NCBI GenBank assembly: GCA_949285535.1
Contig: CASDZP010000001.1
Coordinates: 103,993-167,992 of the forward strand
Direction: 5' to 3'
DNA from: an uncultured Alistipes sp.
GTDB lineage: Bacteria > Bacteroidota > Bacteroidia > Bacteroidales > Rikenellaceae
DNA: 64,000 nucleotides
Shown here: positions 1 to 8,721 of the stretch, in pieces
How the letters are laid out: each line of letters starts with the position of its first letter
Numbering within the stretch: the stretch's first letter is position 1
Notes under the pieces: generated by a model
What the model was told of the DNA's origin: nothing
Seen by the model: only the letters and a program-made list of their open reading frames with translations
The model's database searches: none
Translations under genes and position numbers: made by a program

Positions 1-214
1 AAATTGCGTCGGATATTTTTTAATACAAAACATAAAACCTCACGTCAAGCTGTCATTTCATCAATAAAACAGAATCCCACAAAACACACCGCCACACCTC
101 ATAAAAAGCAGATATAAATAGTCGCATACGGCAGTTGAATCATCAATAAAATTGTCTGCGAATCAATCTTTTCATATATTATACAAATAAAAATACATAT
201 TTCAGTTTTTTTAT

Positions 215-222
215 TATTTTTG
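215..222 (+). promoter_or_regulatory. Candidate -7 box for the DUF2795 gene
   Basis: TATTTTTG matches the Bacteroidetes -7 consensus TAnnTTTG and lies 45 bases upstream of the ATG at 268. No clear TTG lies at the -33 distance, so the call rests on the -7 element only. Confidence 0.35.
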
Positions 223-267
223 CGGCACCGAACAAAAATACGATTAATCTAAAAAACAAATATAGCT

Positions 268-489
268 ATGTACTGGACATTAGAATTGGCATCCAAAATG
301 GAGGATGCGCCATGGCCTGCGACCAAAGAGGAGCTGATAGACTACGCCGTACGTTCAGGTGCTCCGCTTGAAGTCATTGAGAATCTTAATGAGATTGAGG
401 ACGAAGGTGAAATCTACGAGAGCATAGAGGACATCTGGCCCGATTACCCCAGCAAAGACGACTTCTTCTTCAACGAGGAAGAATATTAA
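268..489 (+). CDS. DUF2795 domain-containing small protein
   Basis: This is a 73-residue acidic cytoplasmic protein without a signal peptide. The pattern of a Trp/Leu-rich start, a segment resembling WPATKEELIDYA, a middle helix (APLEVIENLNEI) and an acidic C-terminus containing WPDYPSKDDFFF is that of the short DUF2795 proteins common in Bacteroidetes. Their molecular function is unknown. The ATG at 268 follows an AT-rich leader with a plausible -7 box at 215-222. The gene stands alone: the next gene begins about 500 bases downstream, and a weak hairpin at 517-551 could end the transcript. Family assignment is from recognition of the pattern, not from a search. Confidence 0.7.
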   Translation: MYWTLELASKMEDAPWPATKEELIDYAVRSGAPLEVIENLNEIEDEGEIYESIEDIWPDYPSKDDFFFNEEEY

Positions 490-516
490 TGCGTTTTTAA
501 GCTCTAAATAATCATT

Positions 517-551
517 AAATCCCTGCTAATCTACATGATTGACAGGGATTT
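517..551 (+). terminator. Weak terminator-like hairpin after DUF2795 gene
   Basis: The 9-bp arms AAATCCCTG and CAGGGATTT are separated by 17 bases and followed by TAGTTTG. The U-run is poor, so termination is only possible. Confidence 0.35.
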
Positions 552-998
552 AGTTTGTAAAACAACGATATTTTACCGTCTCAAAGAGTGTGGTTTATTT
601 GGATAAAACAGGCTTTTTCATTGAAACCAGCCTGACATAATGATTAATCAGTGGCAAAAATTATAATTTTTATGTTTTTGTCCTCACTACTAAAATTTTC
701 CAATAGAGAACTTGCATCCCGCATACTGACCATGCCCAACGAGTAATCGTTAATCCTGTTTATTGGAAAGACATCAATAGGTGAGAAATATTACATGAGG
801 CATGTTTTTTGAATAGATCTTGACAAGAATCTGTTCCAGAACAAATAAAAATTCTCATCGGCAGGCTTTCATGCCGATGAAATAACAGATAAATTAATAT
901 ATTTGCAAAATTAAGATGTCTGAAGACTCACTCCAGACACACTAAATGAAACATTACCTATTTTGCATGTAAATGCAATATAGCTTAATCTATTTTTT
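552..998. other. Gene-free stretch before the protease lipoprotein
   Basis: No convincing gene is visible. A small hairpin lies at 855-880 (TCATCGGCA paired with TGCCGATGA), and a TGTCTG/CAGACA pair lies near 914-939. Neither has a U-run. The stretch presumably holds the promoter of the following gene, but no canonical TAnnTTTG box stands out. Confidence 0.4.
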
Positions 999-2846
999 AT
1001 GGTTAAATGTTTTTCTATATTTAAAGGCTTATACACTAGTATCTTTATCAGCATTTTGTCTTTATCTTTATTTTCTTGTGCTTCCGAATTTCAGGATGAT
1101 CTCTAGGACAGGAATGACGGGTATTTGGATATCGCTTTTTTCAAAGCGGAGACAAAGGCTGACCTTGCAAATAATGGTGCCGGAAGTTTTACAGAGGGCG
1201 ATAAAGTTGGACTTTACCTTCAAGGGGATAAAGGTCTTTCTTATCGTGAACTTACATATTCGGGAGGACAGTGGCTTCCACGTCTGAAACGTAATGATTT
1301 TGGTGAAGGGTCAATATCTTTGTCTGCTCATTATCCGGCAACAGGAGAGCAACAGAATCCGGAGACTTATCTGTTGAATATGGCATCAGACCAGACCGGA
1401 GACGGTTTTCATAATTCAGATCTGCTGTTTTCAAAAACAGTCGTCGAATCAGGTGCATACGAAGCTAATATGAATTTCGGACATGCTCTTCACAGAATCA
1501 AGATCTTTCTCTCTGGCAGTATGACCTCGCCAGAGGTTAAAGTCAGGAGTCTGACACAGGGAAATTTCAATCTCCTTACCGGTGAAGTCAATGTGAGTGG
1601 AAACGATTTCAAATGGATTACTCCATTCAAGGATACAGAAGGATATTTTGTCGCTGTGATTATTCCCCAAAGTGCGCTTCCTTACAGGGGCGATGACGGA
1701 CTTCTGCAGATTGTTGCAGAGGGTAAGACAGCGAATTTCAATGCTCCTGAAAAGACTGAAGAGAACAATGACCTTACTTTTTTTGAATCAGGAAAGCAGA
1801 TTTCGATAAACCTTAATCTGAGACCTGGCAATCCTGAACTTGCAGGAAAGACATTGTGGGTATATGGATTGAATGTACCTGATTTTCCAGGTAAGGAGAA
1901 CCTTACTACATATAAGCTCGGGAAAAAGTATGGTTTACCTAAAGGTCAGTGGTTCAGATATGACAATCCTTACTATGAGGAGCAATATCTCACATGGGCT
2001 GAAGGATGTGGCTGGTATGACTGTAACAAGTCACATGGAGACTATGAAGACGATTCCCAAATGTGTTGGGCGGCATCTGCATCAAATGTACTATCATGGT
2101 GGATGTGCTTGAATAAAGAATACCTTGCTGCATACGATGCAGATTATGGTTCTTCGGTGACGACCGGTTCAGGCATTTTCAAACGCCCGTCCTATGATTT
2201 CAAACCGCTTTACCCTGACGGGGTTGGCAGCTGGGACGGTTCTCTTCCGGAACCGGATAATGTCACAGTCAACAGGTCGGAAGTTTTCCAGTTCTTCAAA
2301 GAGCATTTCCCGAATTTGGGTAACGATGATCCTAAAGGAGTTGAATGGTTTTTTACCGGGGCTTATCTTGGTGGCGATATCAATGGATTTAACGGATTCC
2401 TGTCGGAAGTATTAACGAGAAATAATCCCTTGACGGCAAGAAGTTCGCACAATCCAAATAAAGAGCAGTTCAATACATTTGTTACAGATGCTCTCCTCAA
2501 CAAGAGAGCTATCGGTATAAATGCGTTTGATGTTGCCGGTCCCCAAACCGGGAATCATGCAATGACAGCATGGGGTGTCGAATATGATGAGGCTGGAGAT
2601 ATTGCCTATATATACTATTGCGATAACAACTCTGCGGAACAGGATCCTAATGGTGCGGTGATTATCAGACAACAGATAGTATATGCTGTCGATAATTACG
2701 GGAAAGAGTGTACTTATCTACAGCAGTTGAAACCGGAGGATCCGGATACCAGAGTTGGCAAATTCCTGATTACTTCTGTATTTTCTGCTGATCTCGGCAG
2801 AGATATATGGAAAAATAAATATCCGGATGTAGTTGTAGAAAAATAA
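999..2846 (+). pseudogene. Fimbrillin-domain / IdeS-like (C66) cysteine peptidase lipoprotein, interrupted by in-frame TAG
   Basis: Reading from the ATG at 999 gives a lipoprotein signal (hydrophobic segment ending LSLFSC) and then EFQDDL. A TAG at 1104-1106 follows, and the same frame continues open to 2846. The only long uninterrupted reading would have to begin at a TTG (1125) and would lack the signal. The N-terminal half (KADLANN.., EGDKVGLYLQGD) looks like a Mfa/fimbrillin-like domain. The C-terminal half carries DSQMCWAASASNVLSWW with a Cys codon at 2064-2066, GNHAMTAWGVEYD with a His codon at 2556-2558, and YYCDNNS with an Asp codon at 2622-2624. These match the Cys-His-Asp arrangement of IdeS/Mac-type peptidases, which in streptococci cleave immunoglobulin. 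The substrate here is unknown. If TAG replaced CAG, the protein would be a 615-residue surface lipoprotein. A sequence error, recent inactivation or readthrough are all possible. Confidence 0.7.
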
Positions 2847-2924
2847 TATTTAGACTTTCCTTAAGAACGCCTTTACACATTGGCATTAAGCAATTATGCA
2901 ATTTAGCATATAGAAGGCTTTGAT

Positions 2925-2972
2925 AAATCTGCAAGATTTCTTATCTTTAGGTTAAGAATCTTGCAGATTTTT
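2925..2972 (+). terminator. Terminator after the protease lipoprotein
   Basis: A perfect 14-bp inverted repeat (AAATCTGCAAGATT with AATCTTGCAGATTT) has an 18-base loop that itself starts CTTA and ends TTAAG. A short T-run follows. Confidence 0.6.
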
Positions 2973-2986
2973 TAGTTAAGAATAGT

Positions 2987-3103
2987 GATAATACTCCTTC
3001 TTTATTCAGCAACTTATCCGACATGCCGAACCAATCACACCCACTCTACCACTTGGCAGACAAATATATCTGGGGAAATTTGAATGAGCTTTTCAAGTGG
3101 TAA
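2987..3103 (+). pseudogene. Relic of an IS5/IS1182-type transposase N-terminus
   Basis: The frame read across 2987-3103 encodes a short peptide containing LFSNLSD and then SHPLYHLADKYIW, ending at TAA (3101-3103). The pattern of an Asn/Ser-His-Pro-Leu stretch followed by LADKI-W resembles the first residues of DUF772/IS5-type transposases. No DDE catalytic part follows. It is therefore at most a decayed fragment. The similarity is judged by eye over about 30 residues and may be fortuitous. Confidence 0.3.
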
Positions 3104-3413
3104 CTATATATGTACTCGGTCTTGAAAGGCAGATGAAGGCACAATACGTGAATCCATGTTTCCAACATGGATTAATAGAAACATTCGGTAAATCCATACA
3201 GGATATCAGACTTTGAGATAGAAAGTTCGAAGTTGTGTAAAAAACAAGAATTGATTCTATTCAAATTTTGCCCGCTTACCCCACCACAATCGCATCAGAC
3301 CGTCTCAGACGGTGCAGTTTGTTTACGCGAATCACATTGATTATCGTATAACATATTGATAATAAACCAAGATAAACTTCATCAAAGAGAAAGAATTTTA
3401 GTCTCTTCCACAG
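3104..3413. other. Gene-free stretch upstream of the CRISPR locus
   Basis: No gene is visible. A compact palindrome, ACCGTCT-C-AGACGGT, occurs near 3300. The stretch may be further degraded insertion-sequence DNA continuing from the transposase relic. Confidence 0.3.
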
Positions 3414-3478
3414 AATTAAATACAAACACCGACGGGACAAACATATTTTGTTTGTCCCGTCGGTGTTTGTATTTAATT
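3414..3478. repeat. Perfect 30-bp inverted repeat, 5-base loop
   Basis: The left arm 3414-3443 and the right arm 3449-3478 are exact reverse complements around the loop TATTT. The arms are AT-rich outside (AATTAAATAC) and GC-rich inside (CACCGACGGGAC). It lies between the upstream gene and the tracrRNA/cas9 region, so a bidirectional terminator that insulates the CRISPR locus is the simplest reading. There is no long T-run, so another role such as an insertion footprint is possible. Confidence 0.8.
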
Positions 3479-3571
3479 TACACTAAGAAAATACATATAA
3501 GGTTTATATAAAATAAACTAACCCAATATTAAAAATCGAGACTTATATCATAAAAGTTTTGATTTTCTCTT

Positions 3572-3662
3572 ATAAAAAAGAAGTCTCTACGGAAGTACGC
3601 AGAGACATAGGAATTAAATCCTTCGGCATATAGCCTTATTGTGGTAAGAATGTAGAACTTAC
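3572..3662 (-). ncRNA. tracrRNA: tracrRNA of the type II-C CRISPR system
   Basis: On the minus strand, 3669-3639 is an imperfect complement of the CRISPR repeat. Blocks TTGTGGT and TGTAGA are kept, with an asymmetric internal loop between them. It is followed directly by ACAATAAGGC, the hallmark after the anti-repeat in II-C tracrRNAs such as that of Neisseria. Next come a GGC-TATAT-GCC hairpin, an AGGA/UCCU hairpin, and a terminal hairpin (GTCTCTGCG paired with CGTAGAGAC, 3583-3606) followed by a T-run at about 3573-3578, an intrinsic terminator. A canonical promoter lies just upstream. The RNA should pair with each crRNA repeat, allow RNase III processing and load Cas9. The gene is divergent from cas9 and lies between it and the 30-bp inverted repeat. 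The 5' end is estimated from the promoter. Confidence 0.9.
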
Positions 3663-3668
3663 ATATGA

Positions 3669-3699
3669 CAAATGTAGAAATAAACTTTTAAAAATCCAA
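3669..3699 (-). promoter_or_regulatory. tracrRNA promoter
   Basis: On the minus strand TTG (3699-3697) is followed after 20 bases by TACATTTG (3676-3669), an exact match to the Bacteroidetes TTG-N19-21-TAnnTTTG pattern. Predicted start is about 3662, at the anti-repeat. Confidence 0.75.
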
Positions 3700-3744
3700 G
3701 AAATATACTAAATTTAACCACTCAAACATAAATTTTCCCCAAAA

Positions 3745-6700
3745 ATGAAGAAGATTTTAGGCCTTGATTTAGGGACAAACTCAATCGGATGGGCGATAGT
3801 ATCCCGCAACGAAGACGCATCGTATAAATTAGAGGACAAGGGGGTCCATATTTTCCAGGACGGAGTGGCTCACGGCAAACAAGGAGAATACCCCGCGGTG
3901 CAGGAGAGGACAAACGCGAGAGCCTCAAGAAGACATTATTTCAGAAGAAGACTGCGAAAGATAGAGTTACTGAAAGTGTTGGTTGACAACAAACTATGTC
4001 CCGACATTTCAAAAGAGGCTCTTTCCGAATGGAAACTTCATAAAGTTTATCCTCTCACCAAAGAGTTCATCGAATGGCAACATACCGACGAGGCATCCGA
4101 CAAAAATCCTTATCATGACCGTTACAGGTGTCTCACCGAGAAACTCGATCTGTCTCAAGAATCAGATCGTTACACACTCGGCAGAGCCTTATATCACATA
4201 ATCCAGCGACGTGGTTTTTTAAGCAATCGAAAAGATAGCACGGCAGATAGAGACGGAGTCGTAAAAGACAGCATCAAGTCTCTCACAGAAGAAATGCAAA
4301 AATCTAACTGTACCTATTTGGGCGAATATTTTTACAAGCTCTACAAAGAGGGTACAAAGATTCGCACGGCATATACCGCCAGAGTTGAACATTATGAGCG
4401 TGAGTTTGACGCTATCTGCGACAAGCAAGGTCTTGACAATAAGTTAAAAGTCAAACTCCACAGAGCTATTTTTTACCAACGCCCGTTGAAATCACAAAAA
4501 GGTCTTGTTGGTCATTGTGTCTTTGAGAAAGACAAAGCCAGATGTCCTGTCTCGCATCCTAAATACGAGGCATTCCGTGTCATTTCGTTTATCAACAACA
4601 TCAGAGTCAAAACCGACAACGAAACGGCATACAGACCGTTAAACGATGACGAAATAGCCAAAATCACACCTCTATTTTATAGAAAGAGTAAAGCTCGCTT
4701 TGAGTTCGAGGAGATTGCCAAGAAAATAGCTGGGAAAGGCTATTACGGATATAAGACCGACAAAGGAGAGTATCCGTACAGATTCAATTTCAAGATGTAC
4801 ACCTCTGTAACGGGCGCACCCGTCACGGCTTCTCTCATGTCGCTCTTCGGAGAACACTGGGAGGAAAATATATGCAGTGTCTATACTCTCGCAGGCGACA
4901 AGACGAAAGACGAGATTATCAATGACGTATGGCATGCGATGTTTTCATTTGACAACGACGAGTTATTGGCACAATGGGCTATGCGACGGTTACAGCTATC
5001 CGAAAAAGAGGCAGAAGAGTTTGCAAAAATACACATACCGCAAGGATACGCGTCATTGAGTCTTAACGCGATAAACAAGATACTACCCTATCTTTACAAA
5101 GGTTACAGATATGATCAGGCTGTTATGTTGGCAAATCTCCCTGCTGCCACAGGTTATAGTGTCAACGACGAGGCGTTCAAAAGAGTTGAAAGAGACGTGG
5201 AGTCACTGCTGCTTGATCACGACGACAACCCACTTGAGAGAGAAAGAAGCCTTTATTCATCGGTTTCCGACTATCTTATAGAATATTGCGGTGCTGACCA
5301 GAAACAGATAGACAAACTATACTACCCCTCCATGACAGAAGTGCACCCTTCCGTATGTCATGACAATGCCAAAGGCACACCCAAACTCGGTTCTCCGAGG
5401 ACTCCGTCAATCAAAAACCCCATGGCAATGAGGGCATTGTTCCGTTTGAGGAAACTGCTCAATGAATTATTGACTTCGGGCAAGATTGACAAAGAGACAG
5501 AAATACACATCGAGTTTGCGCGAGGTCTGAACGACAGCAATATGCGAAAAGCGATAGAGACTTACCAGAATGAACGTCAGAAGCTCCGTAATGAATATGT
5601 AACAAAGATAAAAGAGTTTTTTAACAACGGTTACGAACCTACCGATGATGATATTCTGAAATATAGTTTGTGGGAGGAACAAAACCACACCTGCCCATAT
5701 ACAGGAAAAGAGATTGCCCTTATCGACTTTCTCGGAGCCAATCCCCGATATGACATCGAGCACACCGTACCGCGTGCCCGTGAAGGCGACAATTCACAGA
5801 TGAACAAGACTTTGTGCGACAGCAGGTTCAATCGTGAGCAGAAAAAGAGCAAGTTACCCTCCGAGCTTTCCAATTACAATGACATAATGGCGGTGATAGA
5901 GACATTCGGATGGCGTAAAAAAATAGATGAACTCAAAAAAAATATAGAGAAGACCAAAAGCTATTCCGCCACAAAAGCGGAAAAAGACGCAAAGATACAG
6001 AGGCGACACACTCTCAAAATGCACCTTGATTATTGGGAAGGTAAGTTAAAGAGATTCACACTCACCGAAGTTCCCGAAGGTTTTTCAAACAGGCAGGGTG
6101 TTGATGTCGGTATTATCGGACGTTATGCGAGACTCTACCTCAAGTCTGTCTTTTGGAATGTATATACGGTTAAAGGCGCCACTACCGCCGAGTTCCGTAA
6201 AATGTGGGGATTGCAGGAAGAGTACACGAAAAAAGAGAGGGTCAATCACAGCCACCATTGTGTCGATGCAATCACAATAGCCTGCATCGGCAGAAACGAG
6301 TATGACAAGTGGGCGGTATTCAACAGAATGGAGGGTACAGGCTCGTCTAAACCGATTTTCGCCAAACCGTGGGCTACATTCACCGAAGATTTGAAAAAAA
6401 TATCGGAAGAGATATTGGTTCCGCACTATACGGCATCCAACCTCTCAAAACACACAAAAAAGAGACTCAGAAAGAGAGGAGTGTTGCAATATACAAAAAA
6501 AGGGGAAAACAAAAAGGTCATTTACACACAGGGTGACACTGCCAGAGGTGTGCTTCATGAACAAAGTTTTTACGGTGCCATAAAACAGAACGATGAAATC
6601 AGATATGTCATCAGAAAATCATTGGACTCTTTGAAAGAGGAAGATGTGGATAAAATTGTGGATGAGACCGTAAAAGCAAAAATTAAAGACGTAATTGCAG

Positions 6701-7368
6701 TCAAAGGGTTCAAGTCAGCCATGTCCGATACTATCTGGATGAACGAGGATTTGAAAATACCCATTAAAAAAGTCAGAATTTATGTAAAAAACGAACCGTT
6801 CCGCCTCAAAGAACACCGAGACAAATCCAAACTTGACTACAAGAGTCATCTTTATGTCCAAAACGACTCAAATTATTGCATGGCGATATACGAGGGTACT
6901 AATTCCAAAGGCAAACAGCAACGCTCTTTCAAGATTTTAAGTAATATGGATGCTGTCAAATATTACAACGGTAAAACATCTGACGGCAGCTTGTTTCCTA
7001 TGGAAGACGGTAACGGATTAAAACTAAAATACACACTGAAAACGGGGACAATGGTTCTTTTTTATGAGAACACACCAGAAGAAGTGTACGGGTGTAGTAT
7101 GGCTGAACTGTCAAAAAGGCTGTATAAACTTACAGGTTTATCCAGCATGGTTATCAACCAAAAACAGAACAAATATTTATATGGAACATTAGAATGTCGT
7201 CACCATCTTGAAGCAAGGAAGTCTTCAGATTTAAAAGTAAAGAGCGGCGGTTGGAAAAACGGAGAAGAATACAGACCTGTCATAAAAAACCTTCACACAC
7301 AATTTAACGCATTAGTTGAAGGTGTTGATTTCAATATAATGCTGGACGGACAGATAAAGTTTAAATAA
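3745..7368 (+). CDS. cas9: Type II-C CRISPR-associated endonuclease Cas9
   Basis: The 1207-residue RNA-guided nuclease cuts DNA matching the crRNA spacer. The RuvC-I motif is at the extreme N-terminus (ILGLDLGTNSIGWAI, Asp8). An Arg-rich bridge helix spans about 56-79 (RRHYFRRRLRKIELL). RuvC-II is IHIEFAR with Glu590. The HNH motif is YDIEHTVPR with Glu672/His673 and a downstream NKTLCD. RuvC-III is HSHHCVDA with His838 and Asp841. All catalytic motifs are intact. The length and the absence of csn2 or cas4 place it in II-C. The start follows from the RuvC-I motif, with only three residues before the hydrophobic strand. cas1 follows after 10 bases. A tracrRNA gene is divergent upstream. The PAM cannot be read from the protein by eye. 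Confidence 0.97.
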   Translation: MKKILGLDLGTNSIGWAIVSRNEDASYKLEDKGVHIFQDGVAHGKQGEYPAVQERTNARASRRHYFRRRLRKIELLKVLVDNKLCPDISKEALSEWKLHKVYPLTKEFIEWQHTDEASDKNPYHDRYRCLTEKLDLSQESDRYTLGRALYHIIQRRGFLSNRKDSTADRDGVVKDSIKSLTEEMQKSNCTYLGEYFYKLYKEGTKIRTAYTARVEHYEREFDAICDKQGLDNKLKVKLHRAIFYQRPLKSQKGLVGHCVFEKDKARCPVSHPKYEAFRVISFINNIRVKTDNETAYRPLNDDEIAKITPLFYRKSKARFEFEEIAKKIAGKGYYGYKTDKGEYPYRFNFKMYTSVTGAPVTASLMSLFGEHWEENICSVYTLAGDKTKDEIINDVWHAMFSFDNDELLAQWAMRRLQLSEKEAEEFAKIHIPQGYASLSLNAINKILPYLYKGYRYDQAVMLANLPAATGYSVNDEAFKRVERDVESLLLDHDDNPLERERSLYSSVSDYLIEYCGADQKQIDKLYYPSMTEVHPSVCHDNAKGTPKLGSPRTPSIKNPMAMRALFRLRKLLNELLTSGKIDKETEIHIEFARGLNDSNMRKAIETYQNERQKLRNEYVTKIKEFFNNGYEPTDDDILKYSLWEEQNHTCPYTGKEIALIDFLGANPRYDIEHTVPRAREGDNSQMNKTLCDSRFNREQKKSKLPSELSNYNDIMAVIETFGWRKKIDELKKNIEKTKSYSATKAEKDAKIQRRHTLKMHLDYWEGKLKRFTLTEVPEGFSNRQGVDVGIIGRYARLYLKSVFWNVYTVKGATTAEFRKMWGLQEEYTKKERVNHSHHCVDAITIACIGRNEYDKWAVFNRMEGTGSSKPIFAKPWATFTEDLKKISEEILVPHYTASNLSKHTKKRLRKRGVLQYTKKGENKKVIYTQGDTARGVLHEQSFYGAIKQNDEIRYVIRKSLDSLKEEDVDKIVDETVKAKIKDVIAVKGFKSAMSDTIWMNEDLKIPIKKVRIYVKNEPFRLKEHRDKSKLDYKSHLYVQNDSNYCMAIYEGTNSKGKQQRSFKILSNMDAVKYYNGKTSDGSLFPMEDGNGLKLKYTLKTGTMVLFYENTPEEVYGCSMAELSKRLYKLTGLSSMVINQKQNKYLYGTLECRHHLEARKSSDLKVKSGGWKNGEEYRPVIKNLHTQFNALVEGVDFNIMLDGQIKFK

Positions 7369-7378
7369 AGTCATCGGC

Positions 7379-8266
7379 ATGATTAAAAAGACACTGTTTT
7401 TTTCCAATCCTTATTCGCTCAGTCTGAAAAACAGACAAATGGTCATCAGATCAAAAGAGGATGCGGACTTTTACAGAAGCGTTCCTGTCGAGGATATAGG
7501 CGTTGTTGTTTTAGAGAATCAGGAAACAGGAATTACATTGCCTTTACTGAACGCCCTGGCGGACAATAACGTTTCTGTAATAGTCTGTTCTGAAAAATTT
7601 ATGCCTAACGCAATGCTTGTAAGTCTGGATTCAAACTCAACGCAGGGAGAATGTTTCAGAAATCAGCTCACGGCATCCGAACCGCTAAAGAAAAACCTGT
7701 GGAAACAGATTGTAGAGTCTAAAATACGTAATCAGGCGGCTCTTTTGAGCAAATTGAATAAAGACGCGAACAGATTAAAACCTTATTACATGAATGTAAA
7801 AAGCGGTGACCCCGACAATCGTGAAGGAGTTGCAGCCAAAGAGTATTGGGACGAATTGTTCGGGAAATATTTCGTACGTTTCAGAAAAGGCAAATCTCCG
7901 AACGCGCTGCTTAATTACGGATATGCCATATTGCGAGCCGCGGTGGCAAGAGCGCTTACCGGTTCAGGATTGTTACCGTCGGTAGGAATTTTTCACAAGA
8001 ACAGATACAATTCCTTTCCTTTGGCGGATGACATTATGGAACCTTACAGACCTTATGTCGATGAAATTGTCTTCGCTCTGTATGCAAACGGAGAGACTGA
8101 ACTGAACAAATATTCAAAAGAAAGAATTTTAAAAATTTTATATGCGGATACCTTTTTTGATAACATGACAAGACCGTTGGGTATAGCCTTATCCGTAACA
8201 ACCGCCTCTCTCGCCAAATGTTACAACAGGCAACAAAAGAAAATCGTTTACCCGCTGTTAAAATAG
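7379..8266 (+). CDS. cas1: CRISPR-associated endonuclease Cas1 (type II)
   Basis: This is the 295-residue integrase subunit that, with Cas2, inserts new spacers at the leader end of the array. The likely metal ligands are present: Glu155 in AAKEYWDEL, His206 in GIFHKNRYNSF, and Asp217/Asp218 in the following PLADDIMEPYRP. The length is normal for type II Cas1. The gene starts 10 bases after cas9 and ends 3 bases before cas2, so cas9-cas1-cas2 is one operon. The family is recognised from the NxxxFPLADDIMEPYRP region. No disruption is seen. Confidence 0.97.
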   Translation: MIKKTLFFSNPYSLSLKNRQMVIRSKEDADFYRSVPVEDIGVVVLENQETGITLPLLNALADNNVSVIVCSEKFMPNAMLVSLDSNSTQGECFRNQLTASEPLKKNLWKQIVESKIRNQAALLSKLNKDANRLKPYYMNVKSGDPDNREGVAAKEYWDELFGKYFVRFRKGKSPNALLNYGYAILRAAVARALTGSGLLPSVGIFHKNRYNSFPLADDIMEPYRPYVDEIVFALYANGETELNKYSKERILKILYADTFFDNMTRPLGIALSVTTASLAKCYNRQQKKIVYPLLK

Positions 8267-8269
8267 TAT

Positions 8270-8608
8270 ATGTCTGAAAATCGAATAAACGCATATCATG
8301 TCATGTGGATTTTTGTGTTCTTTGATCTGCCCACCGGCACTAAAAAAGAACGGAAAGAAGCGGCACAATTCAGAAAATCATTGGAAAAGGACGGCTTTAC
8401 AATGATGCAATTTTCCGTATATACAAGACATTGCCCGTCAAAAGAGAATATGGAGGTGCACATAAAACGCATCAGGCATGCAACACCCTCAAAAGGGCGT
8501 ATTAGTATTTTGTCTGTAACAGACAAACAATACGGCAACATTATAAATGTTTATTGCCAGATAGAAAAAGCAAAACAGGCAACCCCTTTGCAATTAGAAT
8601 TTTTTTAA
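8270..8608 (+). CDS. cas2: CRISPR-associated Cas2
   Basis: This 112-residue protein dimerises and bridges Cas1 dimers during spacer acquisition. The N-terminal beta strand (MWIFVFFDLPTGTKKERK) with the conserved Asp, the FRKSLEKDGFTMMQFSVY segment and the C-terminal region of strands are typical of type II Cas2. A few residues precede the conserved WIFVFFDLP strand. The last codons overlap a candidate promoter for the CRISPR array (8587-8616), so the coding end doubles as leader. Confidence 0.95.
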   Translation: MSENRINAYHVMWIFVFFDLPTGTKKERKEAAQFRKSLEKDGFTMMQFSVYTRHCPSKENMEVHIKRIRHATPSKGRISILSVTDKQYGNIINVYCQIEKAKQATPLQLEFF

Positions 8609-8616
8609 TATTTTTG
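8587..8616 (+). promoter_or_regulatory. Leader promoter of the CRISPR array, overlapping the end of cas2
   Basis: TTTG (8587-8590), 18 bases, then TATTTTTG (8609-8616) fits the Bacteroidetes promoter form. Transcription would begin near 8623 and read about 100 bases of AT-rich leader into the first repeat at 8722. This supports crRNA transcription on the plus strand, the sense required by the tracrRNA pairing. Confidence 0.5.
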
Positions 8617-8721
8617 TAATGAAAAATACATCATTTTACTTCCTTTAGTAAAGTTAGATACGATTTTTACACATTAATACACGGTATAACTATCGTATTA
8701 TCAACACATATTATAATAAAG

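Noticed and set aside
973..1287. 104-codon open frame starting just before the protease signal peptide
   Set aside because: It is out of frame with the signal peptide and protease, which are explained by the ATG at 999 in another frame.
3745..8608. Type II-A or II-B assignment of the Cas locus
   Set aside because: No csn2 or cas4 follows cas1-cas2, and the Cas9 size and tracrRNA motif fit II-C.
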